A stretch of 64,000 nt of DNA, taken from assembly GCA_014529385.2 (NCBI GenBank), contig CM043952.1, positions 149,571,057-149,635,056 of the forward strand, given 5' to 3'. The position numbers were made by a program, and so were the translations under genes. Positions 1 to 10,317 of the stretch are shown piece after piece (positions within the stretch are counted from its first letter, which is position 1; the number at the start of each line of letters is the position of its first letter). The DNA comes from Adiantum capillus-veneris (lineage: Eukaryota > Streptophyta > Polypodiopsida > Polypodiales > Pteridaceae). The notes beneath the pieces are model-generated. The model did not search any database and had not been told where the DNA came from. It saw only the letters and a program-made list of their open reading frames with translations.

Positions 1-475
1 TTGCCCAGAAACCTACTGTCCTCTCCCTTCAACAAGGCAAGACCGGTCTTGGAAACCTCCATAAGCTGAGCAAGGTTGCATCCGTACAACGAACGAATAG
101 GTCCGTACAGTACAAACGTACTGTACGGATCCATACAGATACTTTTTTTCAAAGAAAAAAAATTATGCATTGTGTCACGTGACACATCCAACCCTATGTG
201 TCCGTGGACAAGCTACAACATGACTAGGGTTCAGTTCAGTGAAGTCAGTTTAGAATAGGAAGTGATCTGGCACTTTTGTGAGTCTGTTCACAGACCGTGC
301 ATGTCCAGACACTTAGATTAGATGCATATCCTCTGGTTGCACACGACATGACCATCAGATTTCCATCAGATTCCATCAAGAGCATTTTTACAGTGCATAG
401 ACCTATGTTCCCTATTTGACATTTTTCATTTATTATTTTTAAGTGACTTGTTGGAAAGTAGGTAGGGCAATTTTG
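1..475. other. Stretch without a recognisable gene
   Basis: No convincing coding region is seen. The only clear structure is a perfect inverted repeat treated separately. The stretch lies downstream of a minus-strand gag-like ORF and is probably more decayed retrotransposon sequence, which is an inference from context. Confidence 0.4.
102..129. repeat. Perfect 12-bp inverted repeat
   Basis: TCCGTACAGTAC is followed by the spacer AAAC and then its exact reverse complement, so a 12-bp stem with a 4-nt loop could form. Partial copies of the same word (TCCGTACA at 81, CCATACAG at 131) flank it. Function is unknown. Confidence 0.8.
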
Positions 476-1276
476 TTAAGTTTGTATATAAGCAAACCTA
501 GCACTAGCACTTTCTAGCAGAAGAGGCAGCAGGAGTACACGCTCAACAGGCAACTTCTCAGCAGAACTCCCCAAGAGGCCTAGCGTTTTTGCATCACAGC
601 AGAAGCTGGCGTTTTTGAACCAGATCAGCCAGCGTTTTTGCATTGGCAACAACAAGAAGCAGAAGACTCCCAGCGTTAGCAGATTACCCACAGCCAGACC
701 ATTTTCAACCCTAGCGTTTTTGCATCTGCCAGGCATTTCAACGTTTTGCAGATCTACCGCGACGGAATCAACACAAGCACCAGTGTTTTCAGTCTGGAAA
801 CTGGTTCCCTGTCCATTTAATGTAACATGTGGACTCTGAAAGGTGCCAGACTGAACTGGAAAAACGTGTGGAATTGGCGTCCTAACCACCTGTTCATGGA
901 CGGAAGGAACCTGTCTTGGAGCCCCTGACTCCGCAACGTGCGAGTGCTCCCGATCTTGCTGGGACGCATGAAGTACGTGGGCTTGAGCCTCAACGGGCTC
1001 TACTGGCTGTGTGAGTTGCCTTGTCTGTTGTGACACTGGTGGCGCTTGCAAAAACTCCATAAACCTTGGATTCTGTACCAGTCGAGAAAACACATTCATA
1101 GCGGCAACCAACTGAGTCTTGAATGCATCATCTTCAAGTTGCCTAGTCATAAAGCCCTGAACTGGTGGAGTAGTCACATCAACAAGAGGTACAAACAGAT
1201 GTTGCCGTGAACTCTTGCCAACCTCAAACAATGTAGGAATTGCCTGCATTTCGAGTGAAGAGGAACCCTCTTCCAT
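476..1276 (-). pseudogene. Gag-like ORF of a minus-strand LTR retrotransposon
   Basis: An open frame of 266 codons, rich in Gln, Pro, Val and His in its first 170 residues. It begins MEEGSSSLEMQ and has a central stretch with QAPPVSQQTRQL. No zinc knuckle, protease or polymerase motif is visible. Composition and position, downstream of an LTR-like leader with a minus-strand TATA box, suggest the start of a gypsy-type gag. That assignment is inference, and the last 70 residues (Leu/Phe/Ala-rich) may be read-through. Three copies of AGCGTTTTTGCA-like words lie in its 3' part. It could instead be a fortuitous ORF in decayed repeat DNA. Confidence 0.35.
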
Positions 1277-1418
1277 AATGCCTCTCTTTGTCAGCCATAG
1301 TGTAATCCCACGTTCCTGTACTCTGTGTCTTCACCAAAAACCAACCGAGGCTCACTTCTTGAAAAAAAATTGATTTTGTCTCGGCGACGGAACCATGAAA
1401 CCAGCCTTTGGCTTTCAC

Positions 1419-2600
1419 CCGAAACTTTACTCTAGACTTTAGGACACAGAGAAACTTTGCAAATAAAAACCTGTAACGGGAATTGACACTTCAAACACAC
1501 ATGGCTTGGAAGCGACAACACTACCAAGCAGACGCCGACACCTGTTGGCCCCAAAGACTGGTGTCCCTCTCGGTATTTCTTTATTGTATTCAAAGAGGGA
1601 GTAAAATCTGCGATTTCCTACGAGCTGTCCCGCATAATCCGGGCTGAAAATGACATGTTCTGGCTTGATTTTGGTACCATAATTGTACTAGGACGCTTCA
1701 CAGACAGTATCCCCACGGAGTAGGTGACTTTCCCGGTGCATACGGACACTTTGCAAAACCTGGCGAGAATCTGCGGCACGCTGAATTCTCTGTTTTCTGC
1801 CTTGAAAGTGCGCTAGATCACCCGCACAACGGTCCCCTCGTGTCCCCGTATTAGGGGGCCGAAACCCTAAACCTAAAAAAATACACAGCAGGCTGTGTTT
1901 TCCTGTTTTGGGCTTCGTTTCGCGAGCCGATCGCGTCCTCGAGGTCCTGAACTTGTAGGGCTACTTGCCCTTTGAATCGGACGAGATTTCTCACGTGAAA
2001 TCTCTTCGAATTCACCCGTAATTGCAGGGGATTAGCAACTATCTAATCCAGTACGTGTGCAAGAGGCTCTTGCCTCTGTACATACAGATGAAAAGCCCTC
2101 AAGCGGGGCCTCACGCTTCTGTATTCAAAAGGGGGGAGAGGTGCGGGAGTGCAGAATCATCGCAATACATAGTGCAAGGGAGAAGGAAAGCTTTCCATTA
2201 AAGCTTCAACACCTGCACCAACTACTCACACACACACACTTTAAGTCACAGTGTGAGAGAGAGGCAGCACCAAATTGCTTTTTGCACCAATTCCTGGGTG
2301 AGGTGACTGAGTTTGACTTTTTGAAGCCTCTGGTGCTGCCAAGTGTCCTCTATGCCTCTTTTGAGTTAATTTCCTAGTATCCACCGACTTATATATGTAG
2401 CGAGGGGGCCTAAATGACTTTGAATTGAGCCTAGGCACCCTTTTACTGTTCGGATTCTAGTGCCGGTTGGGCCGACCAACTCGTGGCGACAAGGCCTTCC
2501 CGTCTGCGGGTGAAACTCTCGGCCATCGGTTGCTTCACACTGGCCACACAATGTCCGGGCATTTGTGACTTCAAAAAGAGGGTCTCAAAAATTAATTAAA
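1419..2600 (-). other. LTR-like / leader sequence, minus strand
   Basis: Non-coding. On the minus strand there is a TATATAA box (complement of 2389-2395) followed by a leader with AATAAA at about 1583, in the order expected for an LTR promoter and polyadenylation region. The block 1547-1585 recurs near 6851-6889. LTR ends and a primer site were not resolved. Confidence 0.3.
1983..2004. repeat. Short inverted repeat around CACGTG
   Basis: GAGATTTC and its exact complement GAAATCTC flank TCACGT, giving an 8-bp stem around a G-box-like core. It lies in an LTR-like leader. A regulatory role is only a possibility. Confidence 0.55.
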
Positions 2601-2950
2601 AATCATCGGAAAGAAACCAACAACTAAGGTTAGCAGTTGCCATGTCGTCGTGACACTTGGGAGATACTAGAGCAACCAACGGATAGGAATCTCAACTCTA
2701 ATATCAACCTGCTGATTCATTGGTAACTTTTGGCATAGACACTCCTAATAAAGCTTCAAAGTACCAACTCAAATTGAAGAGAATTTGTGATGTTCACCTC
2801 CTCCATCCACTTTCATCGAGAGCCAAAAAGTGCCCTTGGCCAAATTATCCGGTGGACCTTCTTACCTTTTTGTTCTTTTCTTGTATACTGTGAGCTGTAG
2901 GTAGCCCCGTTGGCCTCCCTTGTCCACTGACACCTCAATCTACATCGTTG
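2601..2950. other. No gene seen
   Basis: No coding potential, tandem repeat or terminal repeat is recognised in this stretch. It separates two minus-strand retrotransposon remnants. Confidence 0.4.
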
Positions 2951-3300
2951 GGATTCTTTGATGAACCATCAACTGATTCCCTTGCTTCGTAGAAACCCTC
3001 GGATGCACTTTCAACTGATTCCCTTACTTTTTCAGAATCCTCTTATGAACTTTTATGTGGTTCCCTTGGTTCTTTCTGTTTTCTGCAAGGTCAATGAGCC
3101 GACATGCATACCAAAACGTTGCTTGGCATGTTTTTTATGTCTTTGAATGGAGTTAGACTTTTGTTGCAAACAATACCATCGAATCTCTTTTGGCAAACCA
3201 CAACAAAACCGCTCAATGTGGTCCTTCAAAGTGACCCTCCGAAACGAGGACATTGGCAAATAGATATCCCAAAACTCTGGCAGTAGTCATCCAAAGTGTC
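2950..3300 (-). pseudogene. Retrotransposon gag (capsid-like) fragment
   Basis: The minus-strand translation includes FRRVTLKDHIERFCCGLPKE followed by basic, Gln-rich residues. This resembles the end of the plant Retrotrans_gag capsid region, in which a short helix carries the pattern IxxFxxGLP. The frame is open for about 68 codons and is followed by stops. It probably belongs with the gag-like fragment at 4742-4954 and the primer site at 5328, in one decayed minus-strand element. Alignment of residues was by eye only. Confidence 0.4.
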
Positions 3301-3720
3301 TTTCTTAGTCATTCTCAGATGATGCCAAGCCCTGAAGACATCTTCAGATTCTTCCGTTATTTAGGTAGAAGTGAAAACTCTTGACTTTTACTCACTTCTT
3401 AGGTGGTGCTCTATGCAACAACAAAGTAGACCACCATGTTTGTGCATTTCCTTTCAAGCGAGATGCCGCCCTTTGCACCTTGGAGTGTTCCGAGAAATGA
3501 CCTCCTAAGAAGGCGATGTCAAACCATGGTATGAATTAAGGGTTAGATGGGTGCTTGACCCCATCCTTAAACTCCTTGATCTTCTTATCCTTTTGCTCAC
3601 TGTCTGAACTATCAGCAGAGGATGAAATCTGCTCCTTTGAACTGCTAGATGGCTCCGTGTGTCAGGAGCACCAGAGGGGTTTAGGGATTTTTCTCGGATC
3701 TAGTACTCTGCACAAACACA

Positions 3721-3782
3721 AGGGTTACTTTACTTCACTTGAAAGAGAAACTGAAACTGAAAACAATGAATGAGAGAGAGAT

Positions 3783-3832
<50 letters not shown>

Positions 3833-3888
3833 GTTACATTCCTTCACTTGAAAGAGAAACTGAAACTGAAAACAATGAATGAGAGAGA
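3721..3888. repeat. Direct duplication flanking an (AG)n tract
   Basis: A segment of about 57 bp (from GGGTTACTTTACTTCACTTG) occurs before the (AG)n run at 3786-3829 and again directly after it with few differences. The microsatellite therefore sits between two copies of one sequence. Confidence 0.8.
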
Positions 3889-3982
3889 CGCTAAGAGAGA
3901 GAAAAGAGACAACACGGCATGTCGGGTCCCAACCACCCATTTCTTGCACAATGATGCTAAATGATAAGATGGCGAGAGGCTA

Positions 3983-4240
3983 ATGGGTACTTGATGCTAC
4001 TGATGCTGGGTACTATTGAGATAGCGAGGGGTACTGTGGTGCTTGATACTACGGGTACTTGGTATTGTGGGTACTGCTGGGTACTGAAGGTGCTAATGGG
4101 TATTGCTGGAGATGCTTGGTGTTGCGACGACGACGATGATGACGAGGAGGCTATGGGTTGATCTGCTATCACTGGGGATGGTGATGGGCTGAAAACTGAA
4201 ATCGCTTAAGAGGCTATGGGCTGAAAACTGAAAACGCTTA
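3983..4240. repeat. Degenerate GGGTACT-rich repeat and 34-bp duplication
   Basis: GGGTACT or close variants occur about seven times between 3983 and 4110 without fixed spacing. Just downstream, GAGGCTATGGGCTGAAAACTGAAA occurs twice in near-identical form. This is a cryptically repetitive stretch with no coding signal. Confidence 0.6.
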
Positions 4241-4741
4241 CTCCGACGAGGATTGCAATCCCAACGAGGTTATGGGATGGATGATGAAAATGCTGATGGC
4301 TGATGAGAAAAACGCGGGTCCTGTCTGGAGAGGCTCTGTCATCATTGCTCCTTTGCTCTCTATTGGCGCCCAAGGGCATGCTCTTATAGGTGCAAAAAGC
4401 TGGATCGGGCAGCCCTTTGGCTGAACCCTACAATTTGGAAGATGAAGAGTCACTTATAATTAAATGCAAGACTAAGAGGCGGTTCCAACGCGGTAAAATG
4501 CCTATATGCTGAAATGTTGTATTGTGCAAGAGAGGGTAGGCAACTATGACCGGCCTCGACATGCACGTGCTGCTAGAGGCTCAAAACGGTGCCAAGCTAG
4601 GTCCTAAGCTAAGATTGAGCTAGACTGTAGTAGAAGCTTGTCCATGTGGCGCAAGTGAAGTGCGCACGTGACACCCTGTGCCTTCTAGACTTTTTTCGAA
4701 GGTTTGCTTTCTTGCTTTTTCTCCGCTTTGTCTGCTTTTTC
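4241..4741. other. No gene seen
   Basis: No supported coding region or structured repeat is seen. The stretch probably belongs to the body of the decayed minus-strand retroelement around it. Confidence 0.35.
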
Positions 4742-5257
4742 TCATCCACACTTAGAACTAGAGGACGACAAACTGTTGGAACTCTCTGAAGACGAAGAAA
4801 TATCTAGGTCATCCTCGAAGCGAACATGCTTCTTGGATCTTCTTACCACCTCGAAAGTCGGCTTCCGGCCCAAATAATTGGGGAAATTTGCTGACTTTCT
4901 CTTCTTCCGAGAGTGCTTTAAGCCTTTCATCACTTCTTTCAAGAGCTTGGTCAAATTCTTTCTACAAGTACAATTTTTGTTTTTCGCACTCGGCTTTTCT
5001 TTGAGCTTCCTTATCGTCTTGAGAGTAGAATTGATGGTCTCTTTTCATCTCGAGTGAATCTCATCAATCAGGTAATCCTTCAAGTGATTCACATATTTCG
5101 GATCTTTGGAATACTTGATCAATCTTTTCACACACGTGTCAACCTACAAGTGAGGTTTGTACTCCATTCTGTTGAGTTTTACCGTCGGAAATTTGCCAAA
5201 ATCTCCGTTGGTTTCATTGGTTCCCACTCTAGGTTTAAGCTTTTCTTCATCTCCTAG
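4742..5257 (-). pseudogene. Gag N-terminal-like fragment of a minus-strand LTR element
   Basis: Two open minus-strand pieces lie just downstream of a primer-binding-site-like sequence. The distal piece (4742-4954) encodes Lys/Arg-rich residues followed by an acidic stretch and a Ser-rich tail (SSSSESSNSLSSSSS). The proximal piece begins near 5251 with a short Met-initiated frame and soon meets stops. Position directly after the LTR/primer site and before the gag-like fragment at 2950-3300 suggests gag. No catalytic motif is present. This is a low-complexity, decayed sequence and the assignment is tentative. Confidence 0.35.
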
Positions 5258-5327
5258 GCGACCAAGAGACGAGAACCCCTGTGTGCTGCAGAAAGGATCG
5301 GATCCTTTATAGAAGAAGAATTGTTTT

Positions 5328-5349
5328 GAGCTATAATACCACTGTTACA
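5328..5349 (-). other. Primer-binding site next to LTR end (minus strand)
   Basis: The minus strand reads TGTAACA, one spacer base, then TGGTATTATAGCTC. The latter resembles the plant retrotransposon primer site TGGTATCAGAGC (complementary to initiator tRNA-Met). The LTR would lie at higher coordinates and end at 5343. Several mismatches make this a decayed copy. Confidence 0.45.
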
Positions 5350-5860
5350 GGCTTGGACACTCCAAGCGAGAAATCAACAACAATACACGAACAAAATATG
5401 CAAATAATTGAACTTGAGAAGAGAGAGAGAAAGAGAAATGAATAGAAATGTTATATTAACGTCTTCAAAAGGCCAAAATGACCTATGAGACCAATCTGTT
5501 ACAAAATGGAAGAACTAGAATAAAGATACTACTACTAGAATCTATCCTCATATGCACTCTGGATGTCGAGAGTATGGCTCGAATTCTCTGCTGTAGTCTC
5601 CGTCGCTGTTGCGTAGCCCTTCTCCTCAATCGTGGCTGTTTGGATCTCCGTAGCTCCAATGCTCGGTCGATGAGAGTGCCGGTAGTGGTCAAATGAGTGT
5701 GGGCCAAGCTCTGCAGTGATGGCTGCTCCTCTGGCTGCCCCATATCTAGTGAAAAGAAATCTGTAATCTATCTTTGGGACTGTCTCTCTCTATCTCTCCC
5801 CAGTAAAGTGTGTATATATCTGTGTAACTCAAGTAGATATAGCCCAAGATACCTCTGATC
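5350..5860 (-). other. Probable LTR remnant, minus strand
   Basis: Non-coding sequence on the expected LTR side of the primer site at 5328-5341. The other LTR end was not identified. A short AG-rich stretch lies at about 5414-5434. Confidence 0.3.
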
Positions 5861-6717
5861 CTAATAACGCATGACCCTAGAGAAAGGACCGAAACCCTCT
5901 TCAAATAAGTAGTGGAAATGGTCCCGAATCTCATAGTACACTGTGCAATGACATATGTAATGTAGCTCTGTCTCTGGCTCTAGCTGGCATAAGCGGCATA
6001 TCCTGCTGTCTGCTGGTATCCCTGTGAATCTACTAGTCTCAATCTCCTGTTGATGTGAGGATGTGCGTATCTGACCAATGGCACACCGCAAAGCATGAGA
6101 CATGTGTGTCCATGTAGCTGGGTCGAATCACAAACCCATCTCCTGTGAGGTAGAGAAGATGCTCTCTATAGAAAGCCATCTTTGTGCCCAACTCCTGTAG
6201 GGGCTCTATCCATGTCCTCTTCGTATCCATCTGGATCAGGTCCTGACGAATGAGTCTAGTAATCTCCACCCGTGTAAGAGACATCGAGGATGCCTGAAGA
6301 GAGTATTGGAAAGGGGGCAGCTTGTCCATGGTGAAGCCATGCGTCTGAAACCATAATGTCATGTGTGCATACCAGCATGAAGTGTCCCCGTCAAGAGCTA
6401 ACTGTCTGCTGGAAGACTCAAGGGCCAGTCTAGCATATCTGTCTCTAGTAGTATCCCACAAGCTGTGCACAAAGGAGACTGATCTGGTAAGCGCCTCAAT
6501 CTCCATAGGAGGGGCAGCTAGCTCTGCTCGAATGATAGCGTGGGGTACGGAGACCTTGGTTCGATTAGTCGAGAGATCATAGGTACGAAGGGCCTCTCCA
6601 TACGTCTCCAACCACCCTGGCCTATAAAGGTCCCCATATCTGCACCCTATACAACATAGTTGAGGCTACTAAAGTATCAAAGAGCCATAACTTAGTCCGA
6701 GGTTCGTGGAACTGAAC

Positions 6718-6814
<97 letters not shown>

Positions 6815-6858
6815 GACATGGTACGGTGTAGTTTCGAGCCAAGACGCACTAGCCCCAA
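5861..6858 (-). pseudogene. LINE ORF2 C-terminal fragment with frameshift and microsatellite
   Basis: Minus-strand pieces read in order as the end of a non-LTR retrotransposon ORF2. First comes a segment containing [15 protein letters not shown]...VQIWG, the linker typical after the reverse transcriptase thumb. A 190-codon segment follows (start near 6611). Last is a tail with the zinc motif CRLCQLEPETELHYICHC (C-x2-C-x8-H-x3-C type), which is common at LINE ORF2 ends. The 190-codon and tail segments overlap in different frames near 6100, so a one-base indel separates them. An (AG)n tract of 92 bp interrupts the first segment. The catalytic RT core is absent. The element is inactive. Confidence 0.65.
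6720..6812. repeat. (AG)n microsatellite, 92 bp
   Basis: Uninterrupted AG dinucleotides. It splits the coding sequence of the minus-strand LINE fragment, leaving recognisable LINE protein directly on its low-coordinate side. Confidence 0.95.
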
Positions 6859-7310
6859 AGATTGGCGCCCCTAATGGTATTTCTTTATTATTACTTCGCC
6901 AAGGTACAACTCCGGAGGGTACTCTTCTCCGAGACTATGCCCCAAAGGAAGAGCCCAAAAGCATCAAATCCAAAAGCATTCACCCCCAAAAGCGTTGCTC
7001 TCAAAGCTCATGCAAGCTTTGCTGAAATCTGCCAATGCAAAACGTGGAACTCCGTACAATGTACCACGTTATTACTGTCAGCACAATTTACGGAAATTAG
7101 CCCAGAGTTCAAGCTTTTGATATTTTTGGGTTCAAGCCCCACGACGGTTGCTCGTAAGTTCATTCAAGTTGGTAGGTTTTGGTTTTTATAAAAATTCCAA
7201 CTCTTTTCTGTTTTAGGCACCTCGGCCACACTTTCTGAGTTGAGTTCAGTTCAGTTCTTCTTGTCCTCTTGGCCAGTTCTTCCCAGTTGGGCACGCCACA
7301 TCATCAGTTT
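6830..7310 (-). other. LTR-like sequence, minus strand
   Basis: On the minus strand a TTTTTATAAAAACC TATA-like box lies near 7185, and AATAAAGAAATACC lies at about 6876-6890. The block 6851-6889 matches 1547-1585, the leader of another minus-strand element. It may be a solo or truncated LTR of the same family. Ends are not resolved. Confidence 0.35.
7098..7138 (+). other. Possible tRNA-like pol III promoter boxes
   Basis: TAGCCCAGAG resembles an A box and GGTTCAAGCC matches the B box consensus, about 20 bp apart. No cloverleaf was found. Because it lies inside LTR-like DNA the match may be chance. Confidence 0.2.
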
Positions 7311-7914
7311 GTGACAAGAATGCCCTTCCCTCCCCCCCCCCCTTTTTAAGTCTTTAGGCCTCTTTTTATAGCCTCCTCTCGTCTACTTAGTGTGCATGCT
7401 ACAATTAGCGCAAATCCATCCAAACTAGTCAACCTTAAAGAGCAACCATTAACCGTATTCAAATTTCACACTAGAGGGTAGATTCTTGATAGTGAAGTTG
7501 TCCTCTTCAAGAAAACATAAAAAAGCATGTTGGTTTTTTAGGAAGCACTTTTCGCTTTTTTGGAAAGCACTTTTCATTTCATGGAGAAAATGGCTTCTAA
7601 AATATGTTTCGATCATAATTCTCATAGAGAGCACTGAAAATCCTAAAAAGCACATCGAAACAAGCATAATTGATGACATAGCCTTTATTGCCAAGTGAGC
7701 TGGTTTTTCAGTTTATTGGCTCTGCCTTTCGGCAGAAAGGGAGTGTAAATACGAGGGAATTTCTGCCCGTGACAACGGAGCGTCCTTCAATTTTTGGAAG
7801 GTATGCTTTATTTTTCTCCTCTTTAGGGAAGTAAAAAGACGGCTCCCTAAAAAGGGACCCATCGACCCCCAAATAATAAGTCTTATTTAACCCAGTTGAG
7901 AGGCATCGACGGGC
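7311..7914. other. No gene seen
   Basis: Short frames exist on both strands but none resembles a known protein or carries a coding-like composition. A C-run lies at about 7331-7343. Confidence 0.4.
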
Positions 7915-7990
7915 TAGTGTCTCCGTGGTTAGCGCAGCTGAGACGAAATTCCTGCCGTTTAATTCGGGGCTCAATCCTCGTTGGCCTCCA
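7915..7990 (+). other. tRNA-derived (SINE-like) unit
   Basis: TAGCGCAGCTG (7930-7940) fits the pol III A box TRGCNNAGYNG exactly. GCTCAATCC (7969-7977) fits the B box with one mismatch. The latter is framed by CGGGG and CCTCG, a T-arm-like stem, and the unit ends in CCA. The acceptor stem does not pair, so this is a tRNA-derived repeat rather than a working tRNA. Confidence 0.4.
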
Positions 7991-8266
7991 CGACTCTAAA
8001 TGCCCCCCTGAGTGGTTTTGTCTCTGGACCCCTTTCTTTTTACACGCAAATCCGTATTCTTTGCTGATCTTCGCATATGGAGCTCCCTTTGCGCTGCTAT
8101 TTTTGCTGGAGCTTTCCGACGCGGAGCTCTTTTATCTGCACCTCTCCACGCTTGAAATGGTGGATCATAGCTCTCCCAATTGCAAGCGCAAGTTCAACGC
8201 CTCTAAACTGGCTCCTCTACCCTAATCGATAGTCTTTCTTCTTCTTCGTTTCCTTCTCTCTCGTGT

Positions 8267-8269
<3 letters not shown>

Positions 8270-8328
<59 letters not shown>
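8270..8328. repeat. (CT)n microsatellite
   Basis: About 29 uninterrupted CT units in non-coding DNA, followed by TTTTCAG. Confidence 0.95.
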
Positions 8329-8332
<4 letters not shown>

Positions 8333-8621
8333 CAGTCGGAGTGAAAGGTAGTGCCATCGTCTGGCTCCAGACGCCTTGTTTTCTAGGATTTCCTCCAAAA
8401 ACATGAATCGTTCAGAAAGTTGGTAGTGCAGGCTTGAAAGGGACAATTCTGTAGAGGATAATTCACACTTAGTTTATTTTGTCTTTTTTGCCCCCCCATG
8501 GCTATTAAATCAAAATTTTGCTGTGATTGCTTGGCAGTATGGGTCCCTTTTCATTGTGGAGCCAATGGAGCTAAGCTAGCAAATTTTCAGCAAATGTTCA
8601 AAAATGCAATTACATATAATG

Positions 8622-8635
8622 AAAGGCCCTTAACT
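8622..8635 (+). repeat. Left target-site duplication of the LINE
   Basis: AAAGGCCCTTAACT here is repeated exactly after the LINE poly-A tail at 15507-15520. A 14-bp duplication is within the normal range for LINE insertion by target-primed reverse transcription. Confidence 0.85.
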
Positions 8636-8691
8636 CAATATAACATTTCATTGTAAAGGTGCAACGGAAGTGCTCGCTACTGCTGCACGCT

Positions 8692-9060
8692 CCCCCCCCC
8701 CCCCCCCCCCCCCCCCCCCTGCTGCGCCATCGCTGCCCCTTCTCCCCCCCCCCCCCCCCCCCCCCTCGCCCTCGCACTTCCTCCAGCCCCCGCACTGCCC
8801 CCCCTCCCCTTCGCGCTGCCTCCTGCCCCCCCCTCGCCCTCACGCTGCCTCCCTCACCCTCGCGCTGCCTAGCCCAACCCGGCCCCCCCCCCCCCCCCGT
8901 CCGTTGCCTTCCCCCCTTCCCTCCAGCCCGTCCGTTGCCTTCCCCCCTTCCCTCCAGCCCGTCCGCTGCCCTCCCCCCCTCCCTGGCCGCTTCTCCCCCA
9001 CCCCGCCTGCAGCCTTTTGTCTCTCGCTCGCCGCTCTCTCCGTCCCCCCCCCCGTCGTCC
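8692..9060 (+). repeat. C-rich 5' UTR of the LINE
   Basis: Long poly-C runs (8692-8719, 8744-8765, 8884-8898) alternate with CCCTCGCCCTC-type and TCCAGCCCGTCCGTTGCCTTCCCCC repeats; the last unit occurs nearly three times from about 8917. Internal promoters of LINEs lie in this position, but no specific promoter element is recognised. Confidence 0.75.
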
Positions 9061-9182
9061 TCACTGTTCCCGAAGGTCTTCTACACCTGGCTCTGCAGCA
9101 TTTCTTCTTCGGACGAGTGCTCGGCGTACTCGGTTGCAGACTTCCTTCACCGTCCGCTTCTTCGACTCAGCAGTAGACACAG

Positions 9183-10286
9183 ATGGAGGCTCCAGCTCCA
9201 CCACAGAGGGACTCGCCTGAAGCCCCCTCGCCCGACCCCGCTGAGCCCACCATTCGACTTGCTCTTTCGCCGACAGAGCAAGCGAGCCTTGCCGCAGAGG
9301 TAGAGCGCTTGCAGGCGACTCTGTCATCTGCAAGGTTCTCGGCACGCGTCCTAGCAGAGGAGAGCTGCGAGACCTTCTCCAGGCCCGCCTTCTCGCAGAG
9401 GTGGGCAAGATCTTGGATGTCCAGATTCTCGGACGGGGTACTACTAGATCGAGTTTGAGACTTCCGAGATGGCCTCCAAGGTCATAGCTATGAGTCCAAT
9501 GGCCATCCGAGCATCACGCGCCCACTTTCAACAGTGGCGACATAGTTTTGATCCGACTTTGGATGTGCTCGTAGAGGAGGCAGACATCCCCATCTCAGTT
9601 TGCTTTCCGGGTTTACGGAGGGAGTACCTTCCACTTCTCTCCAGGATTGGCTCCGCCATCGGGACTGTCCTGGAGACACCTCGTACGGCAGCATCAGTAG
9701 TTGCCAAGGCGGCTGGCATCCCTTCAGTTCGAGTTTTGGTCAGAGATACCCACACGCTCCCGAAGGTCATCCTTCTGCCTTGGGTGAGTGGGGGTTGGTT
9801 TAGACAGAGTGTGGAGTACTCGGGTCTCCCGAACCAATGCTTCATTTGCAAACAGATGGGCCACCTAGCGAAGGCCTGTCCACGGAGGAGGCCACGACCT
9901 GCACCTCAGCCTCAGCCCCAGCTTGCCAAGGCTGGGCCGCAGCCACAGCCAACTGCACAGCGCACAGATTCAGAGCCATCCTCCGAGCCTGGGGCTCCAG
10001 CGGAGGGGGGGTGGCAGCAGGCCCGTGGCCGTCGACGCCAGGGGCCACAGCGACAGCCTGGCACTCAGAGTGGCCCTCAGGTGCCTACTCAGCAGCAGTG
10101 GGTTCCCACGGGGAACCGCTTTGGTCCTCTTGAGCAGGAGGAGCCCCCTACGCCAGCCTCCCCCTCAGCTTCACCCTCGCCAGCCGCCCCACCTTTAGAT
10201 GTCCCCTCCTCCTCCACATGCCCTCCCCCGCCCTCTGCTCCCACCTACTCCCCTCCTCGCCCTCCTGTCTCTGTCGCCCCACCCCG

Positions 10287-10317
<31 letters not shown>

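Noticed and set aside
1859-1880. Telomere-like CCCTAAA sequence
   Set aside because: Only one full unit and one degenerate unit; more likely a telo-box-like word than telomeric DNA.
7915-7990. Functional tRNA gene
   Set aside because: The acceptor arms do not pair and no good anticodon arm is seen, so it was kept only as a tRNA-derived unit.
8659-9303. Long Pro-rich ORFs on both strands of the C-rich LINE 5' region
   Set aside because: They arise from poly-C and CCT repeats, exist in several frames at once, and lie in the 5' UTR of the LINE.
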